NCBI GenBank assembly: GCA_021414085.1 | Contig: JAIOPC010000010.1 | Coordinates: 161,149 to 225,148 of the forward strand | Length of the DNA: 64,000 nucleotides | DNA from: Actinomycetes bacterium | Lineage (GTDB): Bacteria; Actinomycetota; Acidimicrobiia; Acidimicrobiales; Ilumatobacteraceae | Direction of reading: 5' to 3' | Part shown: positions 43,641 through 52,643 of the stretch, piece by piece | Numbering within the stretch: the stretch's first letter is position 1 | How the letters are laid out: the number at the start of each line of letters is the position of its first letter | Notes under the pieces: model-generated | What the model was told of the DNA's origin: nothing | Seen by the model: only the letters and a program-made list of their open reading frames with translations | Databases searched by the model: none | Translations under genes and position numbers: made by a program

Positions 43641-44756
43641 ATGACGGCGACCGACACGCAGGCTACGGGTCAGTCGCAAGCGGTCGGGCCTCCCCGACGG
43701 ATTGTGACTTGGTTGCGGGACGTGTTCCCCTTCCGAGGCGTGATCCTTCCATGGCTCGTCGCCAGGGTCCTCGTTCTCCCGTTGCTCCTTGTGAACACGA
43801 CGCCGGAGGGCGGCGTCCGCCCCGCGTGGTTGCTCGCGATGGATGGTGGATGGTTTCGAGCCATCGCGCTGGATTGGTATGACCGGCACGGCGACGTTGG
43901 CGGCATCGGCGAGTATCCCTTCTTCCCCCTGTTTCCATCAGCTGGTGGCGCGCTCATGCGCCTTGGCTTGCCGTCGACGGTTGCGCTCGCGGGGTTGGCT
44001 TGGGCCGCCGCGTTGGCGGCGATGGCTGGCGCCCGACTTTTGGCAGCGCGACACCTCGGCGACGGCGCTGCCCGTCTGACCCCATGGTTGATAGCGCTAG
44101 CACCTGGGAGTCTCAGCCTGATTCTCGGTTACGCCGATGCGTTCTATCTCGCTGCCATCATCTGGGCGGTGGTTGCGGCCGACCAGCGCCGCTGGTGGCT
44201 CGCCGGTGTACTCGCCGCAGCGGCTACGGCCAGTCGCCCGAACGGCTTAATCGCAGTCGTTGCGGTTGTCATGGTTGCGATCGCCCTCAAAGCAAGCCGT
44301 CGCCAGGTGCTCGCGCTCACGCTGCCCTCGCTCGCGTTTCTCGCGGCGTGGATGACATATCTCGGCGCGACGACCGGCGAGCCTCTGCTGTTCTGGACCG
44401 CCAAGGCGGAGTGGCTCGAGACCACGTTCTTTGAGTTCGTTTCTCATCCTCTGGTGCAACGACTCGCCCTCTTTCACGTGATCTTCGGGGCGATCTTGTT
44501 GGCGCCATTCCTGTTCCGCATCCGGCGGCAACCGCCCGCATGGTCAGCCGTCGTCTTCCTTGGAGTCGCGCCGGCGCTCGCGTTGGGTGTTATCGGCACC
44601 GCCCGCTACGCAGTGTTGGCGTTCCCGTTGCCGATTGTCGCCGCACAAGCGCTCTCCGAACGACCGCGCTGGGTACAGGTCCTGACGCTCGTTGCCTCGG
44701 CAGTCGCGTTGATGGTCTTCTCACGATTGGTCGTTGTGAGGTATTGGGTTCCGTAA
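43641..44756 (+). CDS. Multi-pass membrane mannosyltransferase-like protein (PIG-V type)
   Basis: This 371-residue GT-C-like protein has about nine hydrophobic segments, a loop DGGWFRAIALDWYDRHG after the first segment and EYPFFPLFPSAGG. These are features of PIG-V/GT-C polyprenol-sugar-dependent transferases. It would use a lipid-linked donor such as polyprenyl-phosphate-mannose, for which a synthase exists at 5.2 kb. I use the ATG at 43641; longer open frame upstream covers the methyltransferase antisense. Confidence 0.75.
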   Translation: MTATDTQATGQSQAVGPPRRIVTWLRDVFPFRGVILPWLVARVLVLPLLLVNTTPEGGVRPAWLLAMDGGWFRAIALDWYDRHGDVGGIGEYPFFPLFPSAGGALMRLGLPSTVALAGLAWAAALAAMAGARLLAARHLGDGAARLTPWLIALAPGSLSLILGYADAFYLAAIIWAVVAADQRRWWLAGVLAAAATASRPNGLIAVVAVVMVAIALKASRRQVLALTLPSLAFLAAWMTYLGATTGEPLLFWTAKAEWLETTFFEFVSHPLVQRLALFHVIFGAILLAPFLFRIRRQPPAWSAVVFLGVAPALALGVIGTARYAVLAFPLPIVAAQALSERPRWVQVLTLVASAVALMVFSRLVVVRYWVP

Positions 44757-44823
44757 CCCGTGACCCCATCGACAACCGCCGATGGCCGCACGAGACCCGT
44801 CCGGGTTCTAAGTTGTCTTCACC

Positions 44824-44856
44824 ATGCCTGTCGATCAACCTCCCGCGGCAGGATGA
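44824..44856 (+). CDS. Possible 10-codon upstream ORF
   Basis: An ATG 9 bases after a TAAGTT hexamer (44809-44814) opens a 10-codon frame MPVDQPPAAG. It ends 4 bases before the GT2 start, with its stop overlapping the AGGA ribosome site of the GT2 gene. It could be a leaderless regulatory uORF or chance. Confidence 0.25.
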   Translation: MPVDQPPAAG

Positions 44857-44860
44857 CTGC

Positions 44861-45646
44861 ATGACGCTACGCAACCCAGAGGTGCAATCGATCTCGGCGT
44901 TTTTCCCTTGCTATAACGACGAGTTCGCGATTCCGATCATGGTGCGGGCTGCGCGTTCGGCGCTGCTCGACAGCGTCGACGAGTTCGAAATCATCGTGGT
45001 CGACGATGGGTCGAGCGATGGATCAGTCGCGGCGCTCGAAGGACTGCGCGAGGAAGTACCTGAACTCACCATCGTTCGGCATACCACCAACCGCGGCTAC
45101 GGAGGCGCTCTCATCTCGGGGTTCGGCGCTTCTACGAAGCAGTGGATCTTCTACACAGATGGCGACGCGCAATACGACGCCTCCGAACTGGTTCGCTGTA
45201 TCGACGCGGTTCAGTCAAACACCGACGTCGTACAGGGCTGGAAGATGCAGCGCGGCGACCCGTGGTATCGCAAGGTGATCGGCCGCACGTACCACCATGT
45301 CGTGCGTGTGCTGTTCAACCTGCACGTGCGAGACACCGACTGCGACTTCCGACTTATCCGCGCGACGCTGATGAGCAGAGTGCCGTTGACCTCCACAAGC
45401 GGAGTGATCTGTGTCGAGATGATGCGCAAATTCGAGAAGGCGGGAGCCAAGTTCGTCGAGGTTGGCGTCAGCCATCGGGGGCGCCCGTACGGTCGCTCAC
45501 AGTTCTTTCGGCTACCTGCGATCGCGCGATCTGCTGCGCAGCTGATCGGGCTCTGGTGGCGGCTGGTGGCACGCCGCGGGCGCGTGCCTTCGATGAACAG
45601 CGCTACTACAGCCGGCAGCGAGCCGAACCGAACGATTCCTCAGTGA
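44861..45646 (+). CDS. GT2 glycosyltransferase
   Basis: This 261-residue enzyme has ISAFFPCYNDEFAIPI, VVDDGSSDGS, and the metal-binding YTDGDAQYDASE. A CDFRLI motif resembles polyprenyl-phosphate-sugar synthases (DPM/GtrB-like), but no C-terminal membrane segments are present. It likely works with the neighbouring membrane glycosyltransferase. AGGA 8 bases upstream supports the ATG. The 3' end overlaps the convergent lipoprotein gene by 41 bases. Confidence 0.83.
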   Translation: MTLRNPEVQSISAFFPCYNDEFAIPIMVRAARSALLDSVDEFEIIVVDDGSSDGSVAALEGLREEVPELTIVRHTTNRGYGGALISGFGASTKQWIFYTDGDAQYDASELVRCIDAVQSNTDVVQGWKMQRGDPWYRKVIGRTYHHVVRVLFNLHVRDTDCDFRLIRATLMSRVPLTSTSGVICVEMMRKFEKAGAKFVEVGVSHRGRPYGRSQFFRLPAIARSAAQLIGLWWRLVARRGRVPSMNSATTAGSEPNRTIPQ

Positions 45647-47579
45647 TCGGTTGGCCGTCTGGGCAGGTGACCTCAAAGAAGAAAATGTCGTCGAGGATCG
45701 CGCCGGTGAAGATTGCGCCCGTCAGGTCGGTGTAAGAGAAAGACGCGCCGGTGAGGTTCGCCCCGCTGAAGTCGACGCCAGCCAGGCTGCCATCGGTGAG
45801 CGAGTAGCGGGTGAGATCGCGACCAACCATCGAAACGCCTACGGGCAAACCGGAGGCGCTGATCGAGATTCTCGGTGAATCGAACGTCGCGCCCGCAAGT
45901 TCGATGTCGAAGAACGAGGCATCGAACTCGACGTTCGTAAGGGTGGCACCAGCGAACGACGAGGTGGTGAGGTCGCCCAAGAGTTGGACGAACGACAAGG
46001 TGGCCCCGTTGAAGTTCGTTCGGTTGATGGTTGTGTCGGTCAGATTTGTGCTTTCGAGATGCGCACCTTCGAACGACACGTCGGTGAGGTCGCGGCCCTC
46101 AAGCGATGCGTACGACAGGTCGATGCCCGACAAATCGGCACCTGGCGCGAATGTGCTGAGCTCAGTTGCGAACGAGCAATTCGCATCCGGTGCCGCAACG
46201 CATGTGTCCCAGTCCTCCGCCTCGCCGGCCACGCTCTCGAACACACCGAGCTCGATTACATCGACGCGGTTGAACACGCGTAACGCGAGCTGGCCCTCCG
46301 CAACGAAGAACTGATAACTCGCGTTGTAGTCATCGGACGCGAGGATGGGCCGGCCCAGCGGCTGGCGCTGCCAGGTCGCTCCATCGGCGCTTGTCCAAGT
46401 GATCACGCTGTAGCCCACATTGCTGCCAGTAGCGGTGTCGTCGAAGTTCCGAAAGTCCTCCAAGTTCATGGCGACGAAGCCTTCATCAGTGGCGACGATC
46501 GCCGACGCGTATGAGGTGACTTGCGGATCGGTCACGCTTTCCGAAGGGAGCGCGAGAACACCATCGAGGGTGGTACTCGACCATGAGGTGCCATCCGCAG
46601 TGCTGACGATGTGCTCGCCATCGTTGCTCCACACAAGTAGCCGGTCATTGGCCATCGTGATGAGTCGCGGCGCGCTGGCGTAAGTATCCAGAATGTCCGA
46701 GAGGCCGAGACCGGCGCACGCCGCCCCGTCGGGCAACGGCAGCCGACCGCTATCGAGGCCGGTGTCGGCTGGCGCTTGCGCAACCCACGAGGTGCCTCCA
46801 TCAGTCGACGTCCACAGCCGCGTTTGGTACGCAGGGCCGATGCTTTGAATCGAGCTGAAGCCGGTGAAGTCACAAGCGAGGTCGCCGCCATAGATCACCA
46901 GCGACGAACCCAACTGATACAGGTCGAATGCGTGCACCGGCGCCGGAGTCGCAGCGTCGCTGGCGATGGTGCTGAGCCGTTCCCATGAAATGCCATCAGT
47001 CGAACGCAGCACGTTGATCACGGTTGGCGACGCCGCGGCCGCATCGGTGGTCGATGCGGTGAGAATGATTGCCCCGTCGTACTCAACGATGTTGTTGATC
47101 TGGCCGTTGACATCACCGAGTACACCCGACAGATCGACTTGCGCCCAGGTGGCACCGGCGTCGACGCTGCGAAAGAGGTAGATGGGCGTTCGCAAACCAC
47201 CGAACACTCCGGTGCTGTTGCCGCCTTCCCAACAGCCGCAACTACCGCTGGCCAGTTGAACATCGCCGACGACGAACAACTGGCTGATGTAGTCCGACTG
47301 GCGAAACGGAAACCCCGCGGGCGCGGGCGGTACACCGGCGGTCGCGGTCACCTGTTCGAACGAGGGCACGGCCGTCGACGCGTCGCCGGGCGGCGCGAGC
47401 GTCGACCGGGTCCAATTGACGCCGGCAGGAACCGCGACCTTGCCGGCCTCGATCGTGGTGGGCGTGTCGCCGGTTGGGTCGGTGGTCGGGTCGGTGGCGG
47501 ATCCCCCGCCACCCGAGTCGCTGCACGCGGCGGCGAGCATCATGAGAACCAGTGCGAGTCGAGCAATTCGTGCGTTCAT
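45606..47579 (-). CDS. Lipoprotein with propeller-like region and pentapeptide-repeat C-terminus
   Basis: This 657-residue exported protein has a signal with lipobox LMMLAAACSDS and a Gly/Thr linker. A long beta-rich region (about 75-450) follows, with repeated RSTDGISWERL, TSTDGGTSWVAQ and TSADGATWQRQ units like BNR/sialidase propeller blades. The C-terminal region (about 490-630) is made of pentapeptide repeats A(D/N)LS/T-type (SYASLEGRDLTDVSFEGAHL, in part). Cysteines near the end may pair. Pentapeptide repeats fused to a secreted propeller are unusual. Ligand unknown. TTGGAGG lies about 12 bases upstream. Confidence 0.75.
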   Translation of the reverse strand: MNARIARLALVLMMLAAACSDSGGGGSATDPTTDPTGDTPTTIEAGKVAVPAGVNWTRSTLAPPGDASTAVPSFEQVTATAGVPPAPAGFPFRQSDYISQLFVVGDVQLASGSCGCWEGGNSTGVFGGLRTPIYLFRSVDAGATWAQVDLSGVLGDVNGQINNIVEYDGAIILTASTTDAAAASPTVINVLRSTDGISWERLSTIASDAATPAPVHAFDLYQLGSSLVIYGGDLACDFTGFSSIQSIGPAYQTRLWTSTDGGTSWVAQAPADTGLDSGRLPLPDGAACAGLGLSDILDTYASAPRLITMANDRLLVWSNDGEHIVSTADGTSWSSTTLDGVLALPSESVTDPQVTSYASAIVATDEGFVAMNLEDFRNFDDTATGSNVGYSVITWTSADGATWQRQPLGRPILASDDYNASYQFFVAEGQLALRVFNRVDVIELGVFESVAGEAEDWDTCVAAPDANCSFATELSTFAPGADLSGIDLSYASLEGRDLTDVSFEGAHLESTNLTDTTINRTNFNGATLSFVQLLGDLTTSSFAGATLTNVEFDASFFDIELAGATFDSPRISISASGLPVGVSMVGRDLTRYSLTDGSLAGVDFSGANLTGASFSYTDLTGAIFTGAILDDIFFFEVTCPDGQPITEESFGSARCRL

Positions 47580-47693
47580 TGGCTAGCGCCCTCCAAGAGT
47601 TGCGCCGAAAATAGCAGCACGCAAGCGAGGCGACCGGGCGTTGGGGCATCGGGCGCACCTCAAGTCGACCATCCAAACAACCGATACCAACGG

Positions 47694-50180
47694 GTGAACA
47701 AGCGGCGGCCCGAAGACGAGCAGGTCATCGCGCCGGTCGACATCGCCCAGATCGCGTCGGGCCTCGCCGATGCTGCGCTGTTGGTCGATACCTCGGCAAC
47801 ACTTCTCTGGGCTAACGCAGCGGCCGAACGACTCTTTGGAATCACCCTCGATTCTGGACTCGGAATGAACGGGCTCGACTTCGTCCATCCAGACGACATT
47901 CAGTTGGCTGCTCTTTCGATGGTGAGCGTGCAATCCAAGGAAGTCGGCACGCTGATCGAGTTACGAGTGCGCAGCGACGATGGCTGGCGATTGGTTGAAG
48001 TTCACGGTGCGCCCATCGGTGACAACATCCTGCTGAGCCTTCGCGACCTTACCGAGCGTCGGCGTTGGGAGGTCGCCAGCGACGCGACCGCCCGCTTTCG
48101 ATCGATCGTGCACAATGCCGCGTCCGTGCTATTGCTGGTGACGCGGGAGGGCAAGATGACCTCTGCCTCTGGCGCGATGACGCGGTCGCTTGGCCATGAC
48201 CAGGAATGGCTGGAAGACCGTCCGCTGCTTGAACTGGTGGACGACGGCGACGGCCAAATAGTCGCGGACTTGCTCGATGCCGTCGTGAATGCAGACAGCG
48301 ATCAGGCACCAGTGACTGTCGATGTGCGACTCCGCCATAGGGATGGTTCGACGGTTCCCTTTGCACTCACCTTCGTCAATCTGCTCGACGATCCAACCGT
48401 CGACGCTCTGGTCGTCTCTTGCCACGACATCTCGGATCGCCTGTCGGTGGAACAGGACTTGCGGCAGGCAAACTCGCTTCTGTCGGCGGCACTGCAATCG
48501 ACCAGCGATGGAATTCTCGTCGTCGATCTTCAGGGACGCATCACCAGCTTCAACGACAAATACGTCACCCTCTGGCGCGTTCCCGAGGAAGCGCTGAACT
48601 CGCGAGACGACAGCCAGGTAATGGCCGCCGTGCTCGATCAGCTCGCTGATCCGGAACGATTTCTTGCTGAGGCCCAGGAGCTCTATGCCAACAAAGGAGC
48701 GCAGAGCCACGAGGCCCTCCACTTCAAGGACGGCAGGGTGTTCGAGCGCGACTCGATGCCACAGCGGATCAACGGCGAAATCGTTGGGCGTGTGTGGAGC
48801 TTTCGCGACGTGACTGAACATCGGCGACTTGAGAATGAACTCGTACACCAGGCCTTTCACGACTCGCTGACCGGCCTGGCCAACAGAGCCCTGTTCTGCG
48901 ACCGGGTCGAACACTCCGGCGCCCGCATCGCCCGCAGCGGCGGGCACCAAGCGGTCCTCTTCATCGACATCGATGACTTCAAGAATGTCAACGACAGCGT
49001 CGGACACTCCGCTGGAGACGAACTGCTCGTCACTGTCGGCGAACGCTTGAAGCAATGCCTTCGCCCAGGCGACACGGTGGCCCGCTTCGGCGGCGACGAG
49101 TTTGCTGTGCTCATCGACGGCTTCGATGAGCCGGCAGTGGCGATGGAAATCGCCGACCGAGTTGTCAACGCGCTGCGTGAGCCCGTGGTCATTGAGGGCC
49201 GACAGTTGCCGACGACGGCGAGCGTCGGGGTTGCGTTCGACTCAGAGGGGGCACCTGTCGAAGAACTCCTACGCAACGCGGATCTTGCGATGTACACGGC
49301 GAAGGCCAACGGCAAGAACTGTGCTCGGGTGTTCGCCCGCGAGATGCACGATGCAACCATGCGACGGCTCGACCTTGATGCACGTCTGCGAGGAGCAGTG
49401 GGACGCAATGAGTTCGTTCTCCACTACCAACCGATTGTCGAGCTAGGGACAGGTCACTGTCGCGGGTTTGAGGCCCTCGTTCGCTGGCAACATCCCGACG
49501 GCGGGCTGCTGTTGCCAGCGGCCTTCATCCCGTTCGCCGAAGAGAGCGGGTTGATCTGCGAAATCGGTGACCATGTCTTGGCCGTTGCATGTGCGCAACT
49601 CGCGCAGTGGACTTCGCTTTCGCACGGCTTGCCACCGACGATGTCGGTCAACGTCTCGCCCCGCCAGTTACGCGACAAGCAGTTTCCCGGTCGGGTCGAG
49701 TCGATCCTCGCGGAGCACAGCCTTGACCCCGCGTATCTGACGCTGGAGATCACCGAAGGCGCCCTCATTCAGGATCCAGAGTTGGCGGCCGGGCGACTGA
49801 AGCAACTGCGGCGGTTGGGCGTTCGAATTGCCGTCGACGACTTCGGCACCGGCTACTCGTCGCTCTCCTACTTGCAGCAGTTCCCGATCGACCAGTTGAA
49901 GATCGACCGTTCATTCGTGGCCACCATGCTGGCGCGTCCTGGTCTCTCGCTCGCTGGCGCCGTCGTTCAAATCGCGCACTCGCTGGGCATCACGCCCATC
50001 GCAGAGGGAATCGAAAGCGAGGAGCAAGCCCAGGCATTGCGTCGGCTCGGCTGCGAACTCGGACAAGGTTTTCACCTCGGGCGGCCGCTCGACCTTGCGG
50101 CGGCGACGAAGGTGCTGCTCAAACGACGCTCGTCGCGTGACTCGCTGAGCATGCGAGCACACGTCGCCGCGACGCGCTGA
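47694..50180 (+). CDS. PAS-GGDEF-EAL cyclic di-GMP signalling protein
   Basis: This 828-residue cytoplasmic protein has three PAS-like domains (about 15-130, 135-260 and 265-385), a GGDEF domain (TGLANRALFCDR, ARFGGDEFAVLI) and an EAL domain (GFEALVRWQHP, DDFGTGYSSLSYL, LKIDRSFV, PIAEGIES). Active-site residues of both are kept, so it could make and degrade c-di-GMP. No membrane segment is seen. GTG start; the frame extends further upstream only through the antisense of the lipoprotein gene. Confidence 0.9.
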   Translation: MNKRRPEDEQVIAPVDIAQIASGLADAALLVDTSATLLWANAAAERLFGITLDSGLGMNGLDFVHPDDIQLAALSMVSVQSKEVGTLIELRVRSDDGWRLVEVHGAPIGDNILLSLRDLTERRRWEVASDATARFRSIVHNAASVLLLVTREGKMTSASGAMTRSLGHDQEWLEDRPLLELVDDGDGQIVADLLDAVVNADSDQAPVTVDVRLRHRDGSTVPFALTFVNLLDDPTVDALVVSCHDISDRLSVEQDLRQANSLLSAALQSTSDGILVVDLQGRITSFNDKYVTLWRVPEEALNSRDDSQVMAAVLDQLADPERFLAEAQELYANKGAQSHEALHFKDGRVFERDSMPQRINGEIVGRVWSFRDVTEHRRLENELVHQAFHDSLTGLANRALFCDRVEHSGARIARSGGHQAVLFIDIDDFKNVNDSVGHSAGDELLVTVGERLKQCLRPGDTVARFGGDEFAVLIDGFDEPAVAMEIADRVVNALREPVVIEGRQLPTTASVGVAFDSEGAPVEELLRNADLAMYTAKANGKNCARVFAREMHDATMRRLDLDARLRGAVGRNEFVLHYQPIVELGTGHCRGFEALVRWQHPDGGLLLPAAFIPFAEESGLICEIGDHVLAVACAQLAQWTSLSHGLPPTMSVNVSPRQLRDKQFPGRVESILAEHSLDPAYLTLEITEGALIQDPELAAGRLKQLRRLGVRIAVDDFGTGYSSLSYLQQFPIDQLKIDRSFVATMLARPGLSLAGAVVQIAHSLGITPIAEGIESEEQAQALRRLGCELGQGFHLGRPLDLAAATKVLLKRRSSRDSLSMRAHVAATR

Positions 50181-50190
50181 GTCAATCCAC

Positions 50191-50196
50191 TACCGT
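50191..50196 (+). promoter_or_regulatory. -10 element TACCGT, leaderless-type
   Basis: Ends 7 bases before the GTG at 50204 and overlaps another in-frame GTG at 50195, which is therefore less likely to be the start. Confidence 0.45.
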
Positions 50197-50203
50197 GACC
50201 GGC

Positions 50204-50623
50204 GTGCTGCGCCGCCTTGGACCCTTCGCCGCTTTCATCACGCTGGTGGCGCTGGCGTGCGCCCCGGGCGGTGGCACTCCCGAAGCGCTCCGCACGGGAC
50301 GCAGCGTGTACGGCGACAATTGCTCGAGTTGCCACGGAAACGCCGGGCAAGGCGGCGTCGGACCCTCGCTGAAGAACGTTCTCAGCACGTGGCCTTTGTG
50401 CGCCGACCAGAAGGAATGGATCACACTCGGTAGCGAGGGGTGGAAGGAAGTTCACGGTCCGACCTACGGAGCGAACAACGCCGAGATCAAAACGAAGATG
50501 CCAGCGCATGCCGACAAGCTCTCGCCCGACGAGATCGCCGCAGTGGCGGCGTTCGAGCGCGTCCAGTACGGCGGCGGCGATGCCGAGACCGAGCTCGCCG
50601 CCTGTGGTGTCGCCGACGACTAA
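50204..50623 (+). CDS. Cytochrome c lipoprotein
   Basis: This 139-residue exported protein has a hydrophobic signal ending LVALACAPGG (lipobox-like Cys) and one class I haem site, CSSCH. A distal Met is likely in TKMPAHADKLS and a late Cys is in LAACGVADD. It would be an electron carrier outside the membrane. It sits 33 bases upstream of a multi-pass membrane protein with several His residues, which may be its redox partner. Confidence 0.82.
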   Translation: MLRRLGPFAAFITLVALACAPGGGTPEALRTGRSVYGDNCSSCHGNAGQGGVGPSLKNVLSTWPLCADQKEWITLGSEGWKEVHGPTYGANNAEIKTKMPAHADKLSPDEIAAVAAFERVQYGGGDAETELAACGVADD

Positions 50624-50656
50624 AGTACGTCCAGTCAAACCTTGGGGGGTTAAACG

Positions 50657-51895
50657 ATGACAACGTTCGCACCCGGCGCCGCGCTCGCTCGAGCGGCCCG
50701 CATCACATTCACAGCATCGGCGTCGATCTTCGTGTACACGATTGGTATCGGGATCCTCAATGGGCTCGATCTCTGGGATCCTGGCCACGACACTCTGATG
50801 AGCCATGTGCACAGCGGGACGCTGGGCTGGATCACCCTCAGCGTCAGCGGCATCGCCTTCCTGATGTTTTCGCAAGACCGCGAAGTCACCGCCAAAGAGC
50901 AGGGGCAGTCGGTCGTGCTGGCGTGGGCGCTAGTGGTCTCGGTCGCTCTCTACGCGTTGGCGTTCCTCGCTGGCGACCACATCTTCTCCGATCGCATTCA
51001 GCGCCCGATTTGCGGCACCCTGCTGTTCATCGTCGTGATCGCCATGCTGATCTGGTTGGTCAAGGCGTATCGCGCCCACACATCACGCACGGCAGCGCGG
51101 CTGGGGATCCTGCTCGCCTGGATCTCGTTGCTCGTGGGCTCCGTGTTCGGGATCGTGCTCGGCCTCTACACATCCAACGGTGAAGTGCCCGGGCTCGACA
51201 ATAAGACGGCCGCCAGATTCGCCGACGCCCATCCCCCGGCGATGGTGATCGGATACCTGCTCGTCGCTGGCTTCGCCGTTGTCGAGTGGCTGCTTCACGC
51301 AAAGGCCGAGGGTCGCGCCGGCTACGTGCAGATGTGGCTGCTGTTCGTGGCCGGAATCGTCATCAACGTCGGCTTCGTCAGCGGCAAGGACAAGGAACTC
51401 GCTGGCCCGGCCAACCTGCTGATGATCGCTGCGGGCATCATGATGCTGTGGCGGTCGCGGGCCATGCTGGCACCGAAAGGATGGCGCGGCGCGGGCGTAG
51501 CCCGCTTCCCACGGCTGGCGCTCGTGTTTCTCGTCGCCTACCTGGCACTGCTCACTGTGCTCGTGTCGTGGATCGTTCGGGATGTGATCGACTTCGATGC
51601 GCTCACCGAATCGCAGAAGGGCCTGCTCCTCGCCTTCGACCACACCATGTTCATCGGCGTGATGACCAACGTCGTGTTCGGTGTGCTCGCCACCCGGCTC
51701 GACACGCCACGCACCGCGCTCGCCAATCGCGTCTTGTGGTGGGGCTTGCCCATCGGGTTGGTCGGCTTCGACATCGGGCTCATCACCACTTCGGCGATCC
51801 CCAAGCGAATCTTCGCCCCGATTATGGGCCTATCGCTGCTGTTCGCGCTGGCGGTCTACCTACGCGAACTGCGAGCAAGCACAGCGTCGACCTGA
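50657..51895 (+). CDS. Twelve-helix membrane protein, possible haem-binding oxidase/NnrS-like
   Basis: This 412-residue protein has about twelve hydrophobic segments. Conserved-looking His residues lie at helix starts: MSHVHSGTLGW, ADAHPPAMVIGY and AFDHTMFIGVMTN. This resembles haem-copper oxidase subunit I or NnrS-type proteins, but the usual binuclear-centre His pair cannot be confirmed. Adjacency to the cytochrome c lipoprotein supports a redox role. GGGG-rich DNA precedes the ATG. Confidence 0.65.
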   Translation: MTTFAPGAALARAARITFTASASIFVYTIGIGILNGLDLWDPGHDTLMSHVHSGTLGWITLSVSGIAFLMFSQDREVTAKEQGQSVVLAWALVVSVALYALAFLAGDHIFSDRIQRPICGTLLFIVVIAMLIWLVKAYRAHTSRTAARLGILLAWISLLVGSVFGIVLGLYTSNGEVPGLDNKTAARFADAHPPAMVIGYLLVAGFAVVEWLLHAKAEGRAGYVQMWLLFVAGIVINVGFVSGKDKELAGPANLLMIAAGIMMLWRSRAMLAPKGWRGAGVARFPRLALVFLVAYLALLTVLVSWIVRDVIDFDALTESQKGLLLAFDHTMFIGVMTNVVFGVLATRLDTPRTALANRVLWWGLPIGLVGFDIGLITTSAIPKRIFAPIMGLSLLFALAVYLRELRASTAST

Positions 51896-51929
51896 TAGCC
51901 GCGAACCTGAGCGCTTCGGTGGCGAGGCG

Positions 51930-52586
51930 TCATACGTGCTCGGCTGCGAGCGATGCCCTGACACCGGCGACGATCTGGGTGAGGCCGAAGGAGAACTGCT
52001 CCTCGTCAATGATTCGGCCAGGGATCGGGCGCACCGTCGCCGTGTGCGGAAGCAGGTCTGCGGGCAACTGGTCGTACGTCGCTTCCAGCTCCTTCAGGGT
52101 GACCACCGGTTGATGGACGCGCGGGACCTCGAGCGCCACGAAACCTAGGGTGTAGGTCAGGATCAGGTTCAGACTGCGCTCCGCGAGGCGAGGCGTGAAC
52201 CCCGCCTCGAGCATCACGCCGAAGCCGTACTCGCCGATGGCGAGCGATGCCGGCCCAAGGCTCGGCCGGCTCACGACGAGTGACGTGATCGCCGGGTGCT
52301 TGAGCATGGTGGCGCGGATCGCGGTGGCCATGGCCACGAGCCCATCGTCCCAACCCAGGTGCCCCGCGGGGAGCGGCACGCTGGCCACGGCTTCATCAAG
52401 GACGCCGTCAAGTAGGTCGTCCTTGTCCTTGACGTGGCGGTACAACGAGTTCGGCACGACGCCAAGCCGATCGGCCAGGTTGCGCATCGTCAAGGCGTTG
52501 AGGCCCTCGTTATCGAGCAGTTCCAGCGCCTCGCGCACCAGAACCTGGCGCGAGAGATGCTTACGGTAACCGGGATGGCTTGACAT
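51930..52586 (-). CDS. TetR-family transcriptional repressor
   Basis: This 218-residue regulator has an N-terminal HTH (VLVREALELLDNEGLNALTMRNLADRLGVVPNSLYRHVKDKDDLL, about 10-55, shown only as its positions' key residues) and a TetR_C-type ligand domain. The ATG (MSSHPGYRKHLSRQ) follows TACAAT by 6 bases and abuts an operator palindrome. A longer frame upstream crosses the operators and is not used. It likely represses itself and the divergent membrane-protein genes. Confidence 0.9.
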   Translation of the reverse strand: MSSHPGYRKHLSRQVLVREALELLDNEGLNALTMRNLADRLGVVPNSLYRHVKDKDDLLDGVLDEAVASVPLPAGHLGWDDGLVAMATAIRATMLKHPAITSLVVSRPSLGPASLAIGEYGFGVMLEAGFTPRLAERSLNLILTYTLGFVALEVPRVHQPVVTLKELEATYDQLPADLLPHTATVRPIPGRIIDEEQFSFGLTQIVAGVRASLAAEHV

Positions 52587-52627
52587 GTGAACATTGTACA
52601 CATTATGGTGATGTGTACGCCGTACAC
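52587..52627. promoter_or_regulatory. Two TetR-type operators in the divergent promoter region
   Basis: Site 1 is GTGAAC-ATT-GTACAC (52587-52601) and site 2 is GTGTAC-GCC-GTACAC (52613-52627, perfect). Centres are 26 bp apart. The inner half-sites also form a GTACACAT/ATGTGTAC palindrome at 52596-52618. Site 1 covers the regulator's own -10 (TACAAT, 52593-52598) and start. Confidence 0.8.
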
Positions 52628-52643
52628 AATTGGAGAAACAGCC

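Noticed and set aside
47139..47693. Extended start for the PAS-GGDEF-EAL gene
   Set aside because: It would cover the antisense of the lipoprotein gene and is Gly/Arg-biased. The GTG at 47694 precedes the first PAS domain.
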